From NCBI GenBank assembly GCA_029168955.1, contig JAPDOI010000273.1, forward strand, positions 744,001 through 808,000: a stretch of 64,000 bases of DNA, given 5' to 3'. Source of the DNA: Aplectana chamaeleonis (taxonomy: Eukaryota; Nematoda; Chromadorea; Rhabditida; Cosmocercidae). Position 1 is the stretch's first letter. Every line of letters starts with the position of its first letter. The position numbers and the translations under genes were made by a program. The notes beneath the pieces were generated by a model. That model searched no databases. It worked only from the letters and a program-made list of their open reading frames with translations, and was not told where the DNA came from. Below are positions 32,720-44,845 of this stretch, in pieces.

Positions 32720-32880
32720 TCTAATGGGTCGGCTGACCCACGATATTTTCACCCACTTCCCGACCGTTTTTCGTCGCACTTTCTTTCCTACCCTTCTTAG
32801 GGGGACCCAAAGTTCACGTTTTTGACGAAAAACGGGCAACTTTTTTTATCGTAAACACAGCTTTTTAAAAGAAAATAAGG
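32720..32880. mobile_element. Family A MITE remnant
   Basis: Resembles the right half of 5260-5744, including the T-rich ATCGTAAACACAGCTTTTTA end; no left end seen. Confidence 0.4.
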
Positions 32881-33339
32881 TTGCCCTCAACCGTCTTAGA
32901 AGTCAGATTCGTCCTCCGCAAAAAAAAACCTATTTTGCCAATCTTTAAAGGCACTCACCGTGCTTGCAGTAAACCACACTCTGTTTTTTCATGCTCTTGA
33001 AGGCAGCTTACACGCAAAAGTTGTTGAGATATGTAGCTATGTTAGGGGGAATCGACGGGCTCTAGTAGAACGCTCACAAAGTTGCAAGCGTCAAAAATGA
33101 AGTTAAATGATCTATTTGAGCCGTACCGGGTCACCAAATCATCCTTTCTCCGCCCACCGATACGGACTCCGCTCCTCAAAGGCACAGCCCAAGCTCAGGG
33201 GTGAAACCTGAGATTTCCACATAATTGTGAAGTAAACCCACCCCACCTGCCAAGTGCGAGCTCTCGATTCTTTCGAATAAGCGAGACATAGGAGGAAGCC
33301 ACCCTGGGCGCCAACACTCGGAAGCCACTTGGGCACGCC

Positions 33340-33652
33340 CCTTGTACGATCTTTCGAGCTCAACAGTGGCAGTATGAACGATGGTTTTCGAGCAGTAGCC
33401 CCATTCTTCTCTTCATTCTCTGCCTCTCTCTCTTTATTCAGATCGGCTCGCATACATCGGTGGCAAATGACGGAAGTTACAAGCCCCGGACAACTCGTCC
33501 ACCATGCTTCCGTAGCTCAATTTGTGAGGCGCCATAACTCCGTTCCCAGGGGGTCTTGTGAGATTCCAGAGGCATCTTTGGAATCAGCGTGGGACCGCTT
33601 TCAAGATAGGCAGAAAAACAGAGAGACGATTCCGAGGTTGGGCTATGCCTTT
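33340..33652. mobile_element. Composite MITE remnant, families A and B
   Basis: Internal sequence is that of family A (GGAAGTTACAAGCC, CATAACTCCGTTCCCAG), but the right end GGTTGGGCTATGCCT before TTAA is closer to family B. Left end missing. Confidence 0.45.
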
Positions 33653-33659
33653 AACACAA

Positions 33660-34690
33660 ATATTCAGTGCTCGATTGCGGTCATTTTGGCTAATTTTTTA
33701 CGCTTCTGAAGGCGAAAGTGCTCTAATGAAGGCCGTACAAGCGTATTAGCGCCCAAACTATTTGTCGCTAGCTCCGCTATTTTAGCCAATACGGTGTAAC
33801 TCGTCCACTTCCAGACCAATACAGAAAGAACAGTTTTACCTTCATTTCAATCAATTTTATTCGGATTTTTTTTCTCAACACTAGCAGTCTCAGACCTTCG
33901 ATTTATTCCATAAAGTTGATATCATTTTTGAGTGTGTATGCTGCCTTTAAGTATTAATGGTTGCGCTGGGTTAAAAGCAGTTCTTCCACTATGGGATCGT
34001 GACGAGCAATTAGTGGAGACGAATGGAGAAACTTGCATCTGACGGACAGAACTCTGCTTTTCGGCCAACCTGTGCTCTTTCTTTACAATTCTGACTTCTC
34101 TTTGTGAGAAATCCTCCTATTTTTTAAGCACACTGCGCCGCAATATTTCGACCTCGCCGTGATTGTTTCAAGTTGGGGTCGAAATCCTAAATAGGAGTTA
34201 CTCGTCATCCTTTATTTCTACAGAAAACTATCCTATCGGGCTGCCACTGAAACCAGATAAAGGGATCCTGCACGCACTCATCATCTAGTACAGGAAAATT
34301 CAAATAATCATATATGACGCAATTTTGTCATTTCATCACAGGCTTCTCTCTGGAAGTATGGGTTTTTCAGACATCAACGTGGAATCCTTACAATGATTCA
34401 CCGCAGTTACAAAAAAAAAGAAGGCGGTTCCGCTATCTCTCTTTGACGTTTAATCATACAGCCGTAGCAAAACCGAGACGTCAATTGATAAGCAGTAATA
34501 TTTTGGTTCGAGGAAACTTCCCTTCACATCACAAAGTGCAACGTCAGTGCTTTGGTACGGAGGAAGAAATTGGTGATTGGAACTTTCGACAGTCTCACTT
34601 CTATTCGGCACTTTTACTATTCATGGCAAAACACAAACATTCCATTCGAACACATTAAGGTTCTAGATAGGCTAGGTCTACATTTGTTTG
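33660..34690. other. Unassigned stretch
   Basis: One + frame (34314-34658) is open for 114 codons without clear codon pattern or splice sites. Nothing else supported. Confidence 0.25.
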
Positions 34691-34695
34691 ATGTA

Positions 34696-35003
34696 CCCCG
34701 TTTATAAAGAAGTGCACAAACTCATTGTACGCCAGTGGCCCTCTAGCGGCCCCTACTACGGTAGTCGATGCGTTCTCGGCCGACCCCGGTACGCATCGAA
34801 ACCTCGCAAGCAATCGATACGTCTTTGTTGCCACTCACCCACTTACCACCACGTCAACTCCGCCGTCCAGCTGGTGAGTGGGTGATTGGCGGCAGTGACG
34901 TATCGATCGCTTATGGGGTCGGCCGAGAACGCATTACCGTAGAAGAAGGCCAATAGAGGACCAATGGCGGGCCCTGGGTTTGTGCACTTCGTTATAAACA
35001 GAG
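34696..35003. mobile_element. TA-flanked MITE, 308 bp
   Basis: TA at 34694-34695 and 35004-35005 within GATG-TA / TA-CATC. TIRs CCCCGTTTATAAAGAAGTGC and the near complement at right extend about 60 bp with mismatches. Confidence 0.75.
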
Positions 35004-35230
35004 TACATCTGTTTAGGCAAAATACGAGAACGACACGATCTTTTATCAGCTTACATTTTAGTAAATACAGCTTCAACAACGTCATAGAAAAGAACCCATT
35101 TAACTAGGGGATGTCTCTGACATCGACACCAGAGGTTGAGTCGGCCTTGCGGTTGAATAATGAGGCTTACATAGATACATAGAGAATACGTGAAGTCGTA
35201 GGCAGCAGGCATCAAGGCGATTCCTTAGGA

Positions 35231-35587
35231 CTAGGAAGCCAGTGTTGTATGCGCGGAGCGCCGAGCCAATGGCGATCTCGGAGCGTTCGTCGTGCACAGT
35301 GCGTAATGGACGCAAATGCGCAAAGCACCATGATCAGGCTCAACGCACGTTAGCTTAATTTCTCCTAGGATACTTAGCTTGCTTGCTGACAACTGTGTCG
35401 ACTGTTTAGTATTTGATGTAACATTCTGAGGCAAGAACATCCTTTTTAGACAAGAGAGAACAGAGGTTTCCCAAAGTCCATTCGAAAGAGACTGTCCGTC
35501 AAAGCGGTCGGCGTGTGTGTCCAACAGATGTCGCAAAGGCACTTTTCGAACTCGCAAATCGATTAGCAGGAGTACTTGACGGATGGT
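35231..35587 (-). pseudogene. Possible retropepsin fragment of an LTR retrotransposon
   Basis: On - an open stretch includes LRHLLDTHAD, reminiscent of the LLDTGA motif of Ty3-type aspartic proteases with the Gly replaced by His, followed about 55 residues later by LSASKLSILGEIKLTC, like the flap and G-E-I segment. The similarity is weak and no other retroelement domain is seen. Confidence 0.25.
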
Positions 35588-35599
35588 GAGTAATATTCC

Positions 35600-36330
35600 A
35601 ATCAGCTGTTTGCAGCCATGAGAAAGCTCATCCGAAATAATGCATTTGCGACTGTCGCTCCACCCGCACGCCGACCGCTTGAGCGGACAGTCCCATTGGA
35701 ACAGATTTTATCCTCCATCGAAATCGTAATTCTCATCACTCATGGCGCGAGCGGCGTGCGCTATTCTGCAGCCTCCGTCTGCCCTACTCACTCTCGCTGT
35801 CTCTGGTTTCCGCTCCGCACCAGCACGCGTAGGATCCATAAGAATTTCGCGGTTTTACAGTCTGTACCCGACCCAGAGCGCTCGAACAGTAGGCGTCGCC
35901 ATCGCGGCCTTGCAATTGGGGCAAGTTCTCTCCTACACGTCGAGTGCCCCTATGCAAAAATTCTTTTCCCTTGATGGTGGAATGGGCCTCTTGACCCTTT
36001 CGCTCTTCCGTGTATTATTTTCTACGTTTTTGTGTGGCTTGGCCTCTCTAGTGAACGTTAATGTCGACGGGGACATGAAAAACCTTCGTCTGTAAAGAAA
36101 AGTCAATCGGAACATATTGTAAAAAAACCAAACCTCTCCAGCCGCTTGGCGGCTGGAGCGATTAGAAATAGAATTTCGCGGCAATATCATTTTTAATTTT
36201 TCTGCTTTGAGAGGCCTCGGCGCCTTCACTTTCAAAGTTTTTTGCATGTGGAGTTCGTGCCCTTACTTTTCTTAATGCTGCTTAACGGTCGCATCGAAAT
36301 TCTATGAAAAAGTGCTAGATTACTGGTTAG
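35600..36330. other. Repeat-derived stretch
   Basis: Contains the CGCTCCGCACCAGCACGCG dispersed repeat (35810-35870). Open frames on both strands; I do not call a gene. Confidence 0.3.
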
Positions 36331-36480
36331 AACTGGTGGTGGATCCTCATCATTAACCTCTTCCAACCTCAAAACCCTATGTTTTTGAAGCGCCGAAGTT
36401 TACCAGTGTGGTCTACCGGGCTCATTCATGGAATTGAGCCTAAGAATGAATTTGTTTTTCGGGGCGAGCGATGCCTTTGA
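36329..36480. repeat. Dispersed repeat D, copy 2
   Basis: Aligns with 1880-2060; shares GCTCATTCATGGAATTGAGC or its near variant and surrounding order. Confidence 0.5.
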
Positions 36481-36505
36481 CGGAGAAATTTCGCTTCGAC
36501 GTTAA

Positions 36506-36969
36506 AGGCACAGGACACCCAAAAATTTATTTCTAAGATACCATGCTTATCTTGAAGAGAGCCACACTCTGATCACAATGGTATTTCTGAAATCGCCCAA
36601 GATCCCCTACGAACGGAGATATGGCTCCTTAGGAATGCTTGTATTTTGTGGGCAGAAATTTGGTGGACGAGTTGTTTCAGGCCTGTATTTCTCTTCATTC
36701 GCAATCGCTCACGCGATCAAAACAGGGTGAGGAGATAGACCGGCAATGGACTGAAAAATTAATATTTGTTAGAATTCGTCCATCTATCTAGCCGCTATCG
36801 AGTTCGCAAATCTGGTAGGGGCTGTGGTGGTGAGCGAAAGAGGTCGGGCCTGTGGTGGTCGCTTATATCTCGCTTATTTGAAGGAACTGAAGCATGTTTT
36901 ATACAGGAGGGGTCTTCTACACAATTACACGAAAATCTCAAAATTCATATCTGAGGGTGTACTGTGCCT
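36506..36969. mobile_element. MITE family C, 464 bp
   Basis: Ends AGGCACAGGACACCCA and TGTACTGTGCCT; flanks TTAA and TTAC. Same family as 20354-20804. Confidence 0.75.
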
Positions 36970-37049
36970 TTACGTGTAGGCCATCCGACGTCGTAGCCCT
37001 ATCCTATAATGTGTCGGGCAACGTCGTCCGCCAAACTGAGAATAGGGCT

Positions 37050-37248
37050 TTATAGTCTTATGGAAGTCAAAACACGATATTCCAATCGAAGTAATGCGCA
37101 AAGGCGAGAGGTTACGATGCGTTGTGCATTTTCTCCGTTACGCACTGGAAACCACATGTGCTCCGGGGTCATCCCTAGTCCAACGCTCTTCGCATAGAAC
37201 GAGAGATAGTCCTTACATTCATGAAAGCCTCCCCTGGTATCTTTGAGC
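37050..37248 (-). CDS. Terminal exon, unrecognised
   Basis: On - the frame reads LKDTRGGFHECKDYLSFYAK then GLGMTPEHMWFPVRNGENAQ and ends VLTSIRL at TAA. Codon pattern looks coding. A possible acceptor is tctcctctctgag. Upstream exons not found. Confidence 0.4.
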
Positions 37249-37269
37249 CTCAGAGAGGAGAGCAGCAAA

Positions 37270-37640
37270 GCACCTGAAGTGTTATATGTATAGAAAATAG
37301 TAAAAAATAGTGAAAAAAAATTAAAACTATACGCAGCTGAGCGTCGAAGTGAATACGTTGAGTAGCTTAGTGCCTAATAGACCGCACACCCTTTGATGCA
37401 CCCAGGACATCAGAGAGCGAATTGGACGGAAATAATAGCTCACTGTTGGGGCAGACAAGCTATTTCCTCAATACAAGCTTAGGACAACACGTCTGCTCCA
37501 TTGTGCTAAGGCAAATATATGAGTGTTTGCGGCGCAATTTAGCGAATCCGTTTCCAATATCGGATTGAGTAGCTGATGGGAAAACGAGAAGTTACTGTGA
37601 ATTTCGTGAGCAACAGAATCAACGAAATTCCTTATTGATT
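37270..37640. other. Unassigned stretch
   Basis: A-rich near 37290-37330; no feature supported. Confidence 0.3.
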
Positions 37641-37648
37641 GTCTTCAA

Positions 37649-38131
37649 AGGCAGTGTCCACGATAAAAACTGTGTCTGATTTTTTGGTGGAGATTGGGTG
37701 CTGCGAGGCTTAGCGCAACCCTAACGTTGAAAAAACTAAGAAAAATGAGCTCGGAACGGTCCTTACGGGCCCAAAGTTAGAAACCCGTCAGCTCGTCACC
37801 CCAAGATGCACTTTCCACGCCCACCGACGTGAACAAATGAATGCTCGAGATTGTGAGATGAGCGATAGCTTCCGATCAATAACCCCGTTCTTCCCTACAT
37901 TTTCAACTTCTCTCTTTACTCAGGTCAGCTCGCATACATCGGCTGCAAAAGACGGAAGTTACGAGCCTCGGACAACTCGTCCACCATGCTTCCCTAGCTC
38001 AATTTTGAGGGACCATAACTCCGTTCCTAGAAGGTCTCGTACGATTTCAAAAACATCATTGGAATCAGCATGGGACCGCCTTCAAGGTAGGTGGAAAAGC
38101 AGAAAAACGATTCCTATCGTGAACACTGCCT
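37649..38131. mobile_element. MITE family A, 483 bp
   Basis: Flanks TCAA and TTAA; ends AGGCAGTGTCCACGATAA and ATCGTGAACACTGCCT. The interior is the reverse of 20809-21287. Confidence 0.8.
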
Positions 38132-38139
38132 TTAATATT

Positions 38140-38870
38140 GTCGTGCTATGTTCTGATAGTGAACTTTGCGGCCGGAAAAATCCGAAAAAGCAACCTCTAC
38201 TAAATCAAAAAGTTAGCTATCATTGCAATCGACAACTTCTAAGCGAAGATGGCTATGTGAACGAGGTAGTATGTTCAACTGCTGCGCACCCCAAACAAGT
38301 TTAACGAGACCTTATTTGTGTCTAGCCAAGGAAGAAAGCGGTCTCTAAATTGTCCGTCTCCATCTTCTAGGTCCCCATTGGTAACACCGTTTCCTAGCAG
38401 CTAAGGACCAGTCTGACGCCCCCATCAGGAATAACGCTTAGCAACAAACACGCATTTATTTCCACTCCAGTCGTCAATCTTGAGATACAAAAACACAAAA
38501 ACGAGCGATGAGGAAAAGAGACGTGGCAGTCGCAATGCTCTCAGGTTCTTAGGAAAAACTTCGCTTGTGGTATACCTAAACCGAAGTTGACTTCGGTTCC
38601 AGTGGTCTTGGTTCATTCCGACGAGTCAGAGGAGGTTCAAAGATTCACAGAAACAATGGTCTATCGTACTGGGACAAATCAGTATACGTCCTAATTTCAA
38701 AATTTCCGCTCATATAGGTTGTGGTGCAAACTTCTTATATTGAACGCTTTTTTCTCTCTATTCCCCGTCAGATACAGATATGTGGCACACTTCCCGCGGT
38801 ACCACTAGCCGACGTCCGGTGACGCTTCCCGCGGAAGGCCATTAGATAGGCAGCGCACTTACGTTCAATG
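38140..38870. other. Unassigned stretch
   Basis: Contains a small hairpin AACCGAAGTTGACTTCGGTT near 38578. Nothing else supported. Confidence 0.3.
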
Positions 38871-38876
38871 CCCTTA

Positions 38877-39369
38877 GGCCGTAGTTATACACCAGCGGGA
38901 CGCTGCGAAAATAGCAAGACAACTACCACTTATGTGCGTCCTAAGTGTACTGAAGCATGCTAAAAGGAGGAATTGTCTCAGGAAAACGCACAGGAAGCCC
39001 GCACCAAGCACTTATACACGCTGCGGCACTGCATACTGTATCCTTGCTGGACTTACCCCACTGGAAATTTGCCAATTTCCATCAGCTGATTATTTTTCAG
39101 ATCTAAACTTGTTTAAATACCACCAAAGCGACAGAACGAGAACTGCTATGACAGGAGCAATGAATTTCTAGCGACTTTTTGTTTTAAACAAGTGTTAGAA
39201 GCGTGAAATGTGGATAAAATGCTATTGAAACGCCCGAGAAATTTAGGTCCGCAATATTGCGTCAAAGACGTCTAAGACGCGACATTGCAGACGAGTCCCT
39301 GATCCACGCGGCAAGCGGCGGCAATGTCATCGCGGGACGTTTTCATTCCGCTGGTGTATAACTGCGGCC
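38877..39369. mobile_element. Harbinger-like MITE P1, first arm of a palindrome
   Basis: TTA flanks both ends; TIR GGCCGTAGTTATACACCAGC / complement at right. 493 bp. The short open frame inside (KTHRKPAPS, TPLEICQFPS) recurs in the other arm and is not taken as a gene. Confidence 0.75.
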
Positions 39370-39479
39370 TTAGCAATTGTCATATTTGCTGCAGACTGCT
39401 TGTAGGGGTCCTCTGTTAGTCATTAGATTGGCCATAAAGGGGTGGCAGAAGGGCACCAGAGGGCTTGTTCAAGGTGTAA

Positions 39480-39967
39480 TGTCGTACTTATACACCAGCG
39501 AAATGAAAACGTCCCGCGATGACATTGCCGCCGCTTGCCGCGTGGATCAGGGACTCGTCTGCAATGTCGCGTCTTAGACGTCTTTGACGCAATATTGCGA
39601 ACCTAAAATTCCCAGGCGTTTCAATTCCATTTTATCCATATTTCGCGCTTCTAACACTTCTTTATAGCAAAAAGTCACTAGAAATCTATTGCTCCTGTCT
39701 AGTTCTCGTTCTGTCGCTTTGGTGGTATTTAAACAAGTTTAGATCTTAAAAATAATCAACTGATGGAAATCGGCAAATTTCCAACGGGGTAGGTCCCGCA
39801 AGGATACAGTAAACAGTGCCGCGGTGTGTATAACCGCTTGGTGCGGGCTTTCTGTGCGTTTTCCTGGGAGAACTCTTCCTTTTAGCAAGCCTCGGTACAC
39901 TTCGGACGCACATAAGTGGTAGTTGTCTTGCTATTCCGCAGCGTCCCACTGGTGTATAACTACGGCC
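39480..39967. mobile_element. Harbinger-like MITE P1, inverted second arm
   Basis: TAA flanks both ends (39477-39479, 39968-39970). The sequence is the reverse complement of 38877-39369 with scattered substitutions; its left TIR has decayed. About 110 bp separate the arms. Confidence 0.75.
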
Positions 39968-39974
39968 TAATCAA

Positions 39975-40750
39975 ATAGAGGCCTGTTAAGACAAATTACA
40001 AACATGCGCTTCTGTGTACATCTCTTTGAGCTGCCCTTGACAAGTGAGGAGTGGGCTTTTAGGGAAAGCTGCCCACACTCACTGATTCTTACAGTGTTTC
40101 CTTTCGCAGAGGCCATGAACGGACAGTGACTCACCTCCCCAAAATCAGCGTCGTACAAAGTGCAAGTTTCGGAAAGAGTCTTGACACAGCGTTCTCTGCT
40201 CAGCAGTCGCTCACTGGCTCCATTCTAGTCAATGGTGCAATGATGATATGAAGGTAGGAATCGGTGAGTGAGTGCTCGATTATCTAAATGTGTTGCCCCT
40301 CAATTCCGCCAGGAATAATCGACTGCCCGTAGACACTCCGCAGGAATTCGGCAAAATCTCTTCACGGAAAGTGGAGCACTGTGCTACTCCCACAAAATTA
40401 GGCCCGCGCGATGTCCACTCGCCCAACTACACCGTCGCGAAATGAGTTTCGTTTATTTGATCGCGTACCCATTGGCCACTCGGTTTTTTGCCAGTGTTTA
40501 CCTGAACAAGGTGTAGTGAAGAGACTCTGATAAACCAAAACATCGCGTCAATGGAGCTAGAGTTCATGGGTGATAAAACGAAGCACTTTGAAAGAGTCAG
40601 TTTCCGAAAAGCCGACTAATGGCGTGTCATGTGACGAAAATATCGACGAACATTAGGTTTTGCGTCAGCAAAAAGAATGTAAGACAGAGGAGCACAAAAA
40701 TAAAAACTGTAAGCCACAAGGACAGATAGTCTTTATCAAGAACTTATGGA
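39975..40750. other. Unassigned stretch
   Basis: No feature supported. Confidence 0.3.
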
Positions 40751-40758
40751 TCTCAAGC

Positions 40759-40926
40759 CTAGTATTTCGGAACGAAACCAGCCTCTCCCAACACTTGAAG
40801 AACCGCCTGCTCCACGGCGAATCGTTCCCGTGGGTGGCATGTGTGGGCACGTGCTCCGCTAGGGACCGCTTCTATTGGTGCAGGCTTTCTTACACGGTAC
40901 TCGACCATCATTCTATTTCCACTTCT
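40759..40926 (-). CDS. Terminal exon, unrecognised
   Basis: On -, after the strong acceptor gatatactctcag the frame reads SGNRMMVEYRVRKPAPIEAV then RERFAVEQAVLQVLGEAGFV and ends PKY at TAG, 55 residues, with a clear coding pattern. Upstream frame is also open for 17 codons. Family not recognised. Confidence 0.5.
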   Translation of the reverse strand, partial: RSGNRMMVEYRVRKPAPIEAVPSGARAHTCHPRERFAVEQAVLQVLGEAGFVPKY

Positions 40927-41182
40927 CTGAGAGTATATCGTTCCACAGAGAATTGTAGATAGGCCACAATGAAGCAAAGACTATTCACCTTCTCACGAAT
41001 CTAGGGTGTTTCGATTTTTGAGGGTAGTTCAGCTTTGCTTCTACAAAGTGCTTTGAAACACTGCTTTTCGCAGATTTTTGACTTGCTGGTCACGAATTCA
41101 ACATTTGTATCTCAGCTTCTAAAATGTTTGATAGGGCACAGCATATCGTTCGGATTATACGGTCCGAAATGAGCCTAAAGTA

Positions 41183-42466
41183 TTAGGTCTAGAAGTTAAT
41201 TTCCGCGTTTTTGTTGTTATTGATATTTTGTAAAAAATAAAATTATTTTTATATAACGAATTTTATGTTATAATGCTCACTGTATTATCAGCTTTCTATT
41301 GATATATAACTTGCTTCACGTACCTTATAAAAAAGTATTATTTTAGTTTCAGAATATGTCAACTTTTGTGCCGGAAAACGCCATTTGCGGGAAGCTCTCC
41401 TTTCCTTTTTCATCTCAAGAAGAAAGCCACTGACGCGCACCAAATGCTTGCCCTAAGCTTACGGGGATGCTGCTCCATCCATAAGAACCTGCCAAGAATG
41501 GTTTCAGCGTTTCAAATCGGGTGATTTTGACGTTGAGGACAAAGATCGACCAGGACAGCCAAAAAGTTCGGAAGACGAAGAACTTCAGGCTTTGTTGATC
41601 AAGATTCGGCTCAAACGCAAGAACAGCTCGCGGCATCTCTCGGCGTCACCCAAAAAGCAATTTCTATTCGATTGAAGGCAATGGGGAAGATTCAAAAGGA
41701 AGGAAAATGGATCCCTATGAGCTCTCAGAACGCAACAAAGAGCAGAGAAAAACAACTTCACAAATCTTGTTGGACCGATTCCAAAGAAAGTCTTTTTTAC
41801 ACCGCATCATAACTGGCGATGAAAAGTGGGTGTACTACGACAATCCGAAGCGAAGAAAATCGTGGGTTAGTCCTGGTGAAACAACAACTTCGACCGCAAA
41901 ACCAAACATCCACGGGAAGAAGGTCTTACTGTGCATATGGTGGGATCAACGCGGTATACTGTACTATGAACTTCTTCAACCTGGCGAAACAGTTACTGCG
42001 AATCGCTATCAACATCAACTAGCGCAATTGCGGCATGAAATCGAAGCAAAGAGACCAGAATGGGCGAGTCGACACGAAAAAGTCATATTGCTTCATGATA
42101 ACGCTCGACCTCATGTTGCTCGAACGGTAAAGGATACGCTAAAAGAGTTCAAATGGGAAGTCTTACCGCACCCGCCGTACTCTCCAGACATCGCCCTGTC
42201 GGATTATCACCTTTTCCGGTCAATGGCGCATGGTCTCAGCGGAGCAGCGCTTTCAAGATCGTCAAGATGTCAAAAATGGCTCGATGAATGGGTGGAGGCC
42301 AAACCAGAAAATTTTATTATGATGGAATCCATAAGTTACCCAAACTCTGGGAAATGGTTGTTATTAATGACGGAAATTATTTTGAATAAAAATTTTGTTT
42401 AAGTATGTCCAGTTTTCAATAGTGTAAAAAGCGTAAAAAAACGCGGAAATTAACTTCTAGACCTAA
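41183..42466 (+). mobile_element. Mariner element, 1,284 bp with TA duplication
   Basis: TA at 41181-41182 and 42467-42468 brackets TIRs TTAGGTCTAGAAGTTAATTT and the exact complement at right, followed by CCGCGTTTTT on both sides. Length and TIR style fit mariner elements. Flanks form AAG-TA-CTT, so the empty site was a palindrome. The transposase frame is broken, so it is probably not autonomous. Confidence 0.9.
41356..42400 (+). pseudogene. Mariner transposase, DD34D residues kept, frame broken
   Basis: The main open part (41707-42402) holds all three catalytic aspartates: TGDEKW at 41818, LLHDNARPH, and ALSDYHLF, with 92 and 34 residues between them as in mariner. WVSPGETTTSTAKPN and PHPPYSPDIA are further family motifs. 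Upstream, LFHLKKKATDAHQML and CQEWFQRFKSGDFDVEDK lie in other frames. I count about five or six single-base shifts (near 41385, 41500, 41600, 41713, 42240 and 42320). Confidence 0.85.
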
Positions 42467-42705
42467 TACTTGGAATTTGGAATATGGGTGGACTTCAGGG
42501 ACGTGATGCCCCCATATGTAAGCCTCACGGCGAAAAATGGGAATCAGATTCGAGTTCAGCACCACCTCCCCCCCCCTACCCCCCAATTACCACATGGGCG
42601 AAGTCACACCAAATCCTCAAGCGTTTACCAACTGTCAAAGAACTGCAGCCAACGGAAATCTCTCTGAAAATCGAGAAATAAACATCAACATCAGTTCAAT
42701 GTTAA

Positions 42706-43116
42706 AGGCACAGTCCAACCTCAGAGGCAATTTTTGATATTTTGGTCCGGTCGCCGTATATAGCAAGCCTGCCAAGCGCGAAATCTCAATTCTCTCAGAT
42801 AAGCGAGAAAAAGCTGGGAAAATATCGGCCACGCCCCCTTGGAAGAAAAAATGGGTTACGCTCACTGGCAGGTTTCCGACCTCAATGGGGAAGAGGCGCG
42901 CAAATGATTTCATTCAAAATCTATGTTCTTCGATTTGTTCTCGGTCTGGCTTTATATTGTGACCTGTTTCAGAATGATGGCTTCGAGTAACGAGAAAATA
43001 CAGGCTCGAGACAACCCGTCCGCGAACTTTTACCGGTTCAAATTCAAATTATTTGAGGAGCCGTAACTCAGTTCGTAGTGAAAACGAAAAATCGATTCCG
43101 AGCTTGGACTGTGGCT
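42706..43116. mobile_element. MITE family B, 411 bp
   Basis: Exact TTAA flanks; ends AGGCACAGTCCAACCTCAGA and TTGGACTGTGGCT. Confidence 0.75.
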
Positions 43117-43129
43117 TTAAGGATCCCAA

Positions 43130-43700
43130 GAAACCCCTAATGCCATATTTCAGCGCGACTTTGAGCGTTCACCTACGACTAACCTTCAGCTCCCAAGACA
43201 CCCTCAGGCGGAATTTTTGAACAATCGGAAAAGTTAACCGATGGCTAACCAACCTACCACAGCCTAAGGAAGTTTCATTGGAAGTTGTAAAGTAAACCCT
43301 ATGTCCTTGAGCAGCTACTCGAATAGCCTTCGGGGTTAAGACATCAAAATTTGTGACGTAGACTTTCCACAGTTAGCTCAAACAGCTGGCGCTGCTATTT
43401 CGAAAATCAACTAGTGGACATCAGCTTCGTGATGAGCATCGTTTATAACCCCCCACCTTAGCGGAATCTGAGACAATTTCTTTCCTGCCACAGAAGCTCG
43501 AAAATTCGGCAAGTGTCATTCCCAGAGATGCTGGTAAAATAACTAGGAAAGCTCAAAATGCTTGGCCTCTGTGAGTGTATATGAGTTACATTATGAAGAA
43601 TCTAGTTGTATTCAAGAAAGACTCCACGTCTTAAAACAAACAAAAATATTGAATGCTTAATGGCATGGGCATGCAGTGTGGACACGTGGTCTCTTAAGTG
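43130..43700. other. Unassigned spacer between two family B MITEs
   Basis: No feature supported. Confidence 0.3.
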
Positions 43701-43704
43701 TTAA

Positions 43705-44178
43705 AGGCACAGTCCAACCTCAGAGGTAATTTTTGATATTACGGTCCGGGTGCCGCCTATAGCAACCCTGCCGAGCGCGAAATTTCATTTCGCTCGAATA
43801 AGCGAGAAAAGGGTAGGAAAAAGTCGGCCACGCCCCCTTGAAAGAAAAAATGGGTAACGCCCACTGCCAGGTTTCCGACCTCAATAGGGAAATGACGCGT
43901 GAATGACTTCATTCAAAACCAATGTTCTTCGATTTGTTCTCGGTCTGGCTTTATGTTCTGGCCAGCTTCAGAACGATGGCTGCGATAAACGAGAGAATAG
44001 AGGCTCGAGACAACTCGTCCACGAACTTCTAGCCGTTCAAAATCGAAATTTTCGAGAAACCGTAACTCCGTTCATAAAGACTTCTGAGCGATGCTGGATA
44101 CACCATTGTGATCATCGTTAAATTTTCTCCAAGATAGGCAGAGAAACGAAAAAATGATTTTGAGCTTGGACTGTGCCT
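43705..44178. mobile_element. MITE family B, 474 bp
   Basis: Exact TTAA flanks (43701-43704, 44179-44182); ends AGGCACAGTCCAACCTCAGA and TTGGACTGTGCCT. Same orientation as the copy 1 kb upstream. Confidence 0.8.
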
Positions 44179-44189
44179 TTAACATGTCT

Positions 44190-44840
44190 GCATCGCAGCA
44201 CGCGCCAACTGACAAAGAAATTTGCACCAGCTTCGCATCATGGCAGAGTCGCTGTATTACCTCTAATGAGCAAATGGCGGCAGCTCTCATGGAAGCATAC
44301 TTCACAATTTTTCCACATCTCCCAGAACATTTCTCTTTCAAAACACAGGGCAAAACCAGCGAAAACATTATGAACTCGTTTTTCTAGGCGAACATAGGCC
44401 GCGTTCATATTTCCAGCGACCAGCGACAGCGCACATAAGGCATATCGATTCTTGGTTGATATTAATTATGAACATTGCGTCGCGTCGCTCATTGATGGAC
44501 GTATGATGCCGGCCATAGCGTTATGATCAATGACATTCAACTAGGAAGCCGGGACGCTGCTTGGCGGGAAAAGTTGCACGCGGGAAAACGAGGAAATGTT
44601 GGTTATCGATCAGATGATTTCGCGACTAGGAGGCGAGTGCGGCTTCTCAACTGAATGACATGAACAGTACCCTCAACTTATTACAGCCGTTGGCGCAAGA
44701 GTAATATAGGAAGCTCCACATTTGATCTTAATAATAACTTGAAATTTTTAGAAATTTTCGACGGACTGTTCCGTTCATTTTCCAATTCATGCTTCTGAAA
44801 AAAGGGAGAAATGCAATACCAAACTAGAAGATCTTTGTGT
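44190..44840. other. Unassigned stretch
   Basis: 44395-44440 resembles one end of a Harbinger-like MITE (TAGGCCGCGTTCATATTTCC); no partner end found. Confidence 0.3.
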
Positions 44841-44845
44841 GCCTT

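Noticed and set aside
37837..38304. 155-codon open frame on +, with a homologue at 59424-59885
   Set aside because: Both lie in family A MITEs; the shared peptide is a by-product of shared non-coding DNA, with frame breaks in other copies.
38932..39949. Related peptides in both arms of the palindrome
   Set aside because: They follow from the two inverted P1 MITE copies, and the frames are not preserved throughout.
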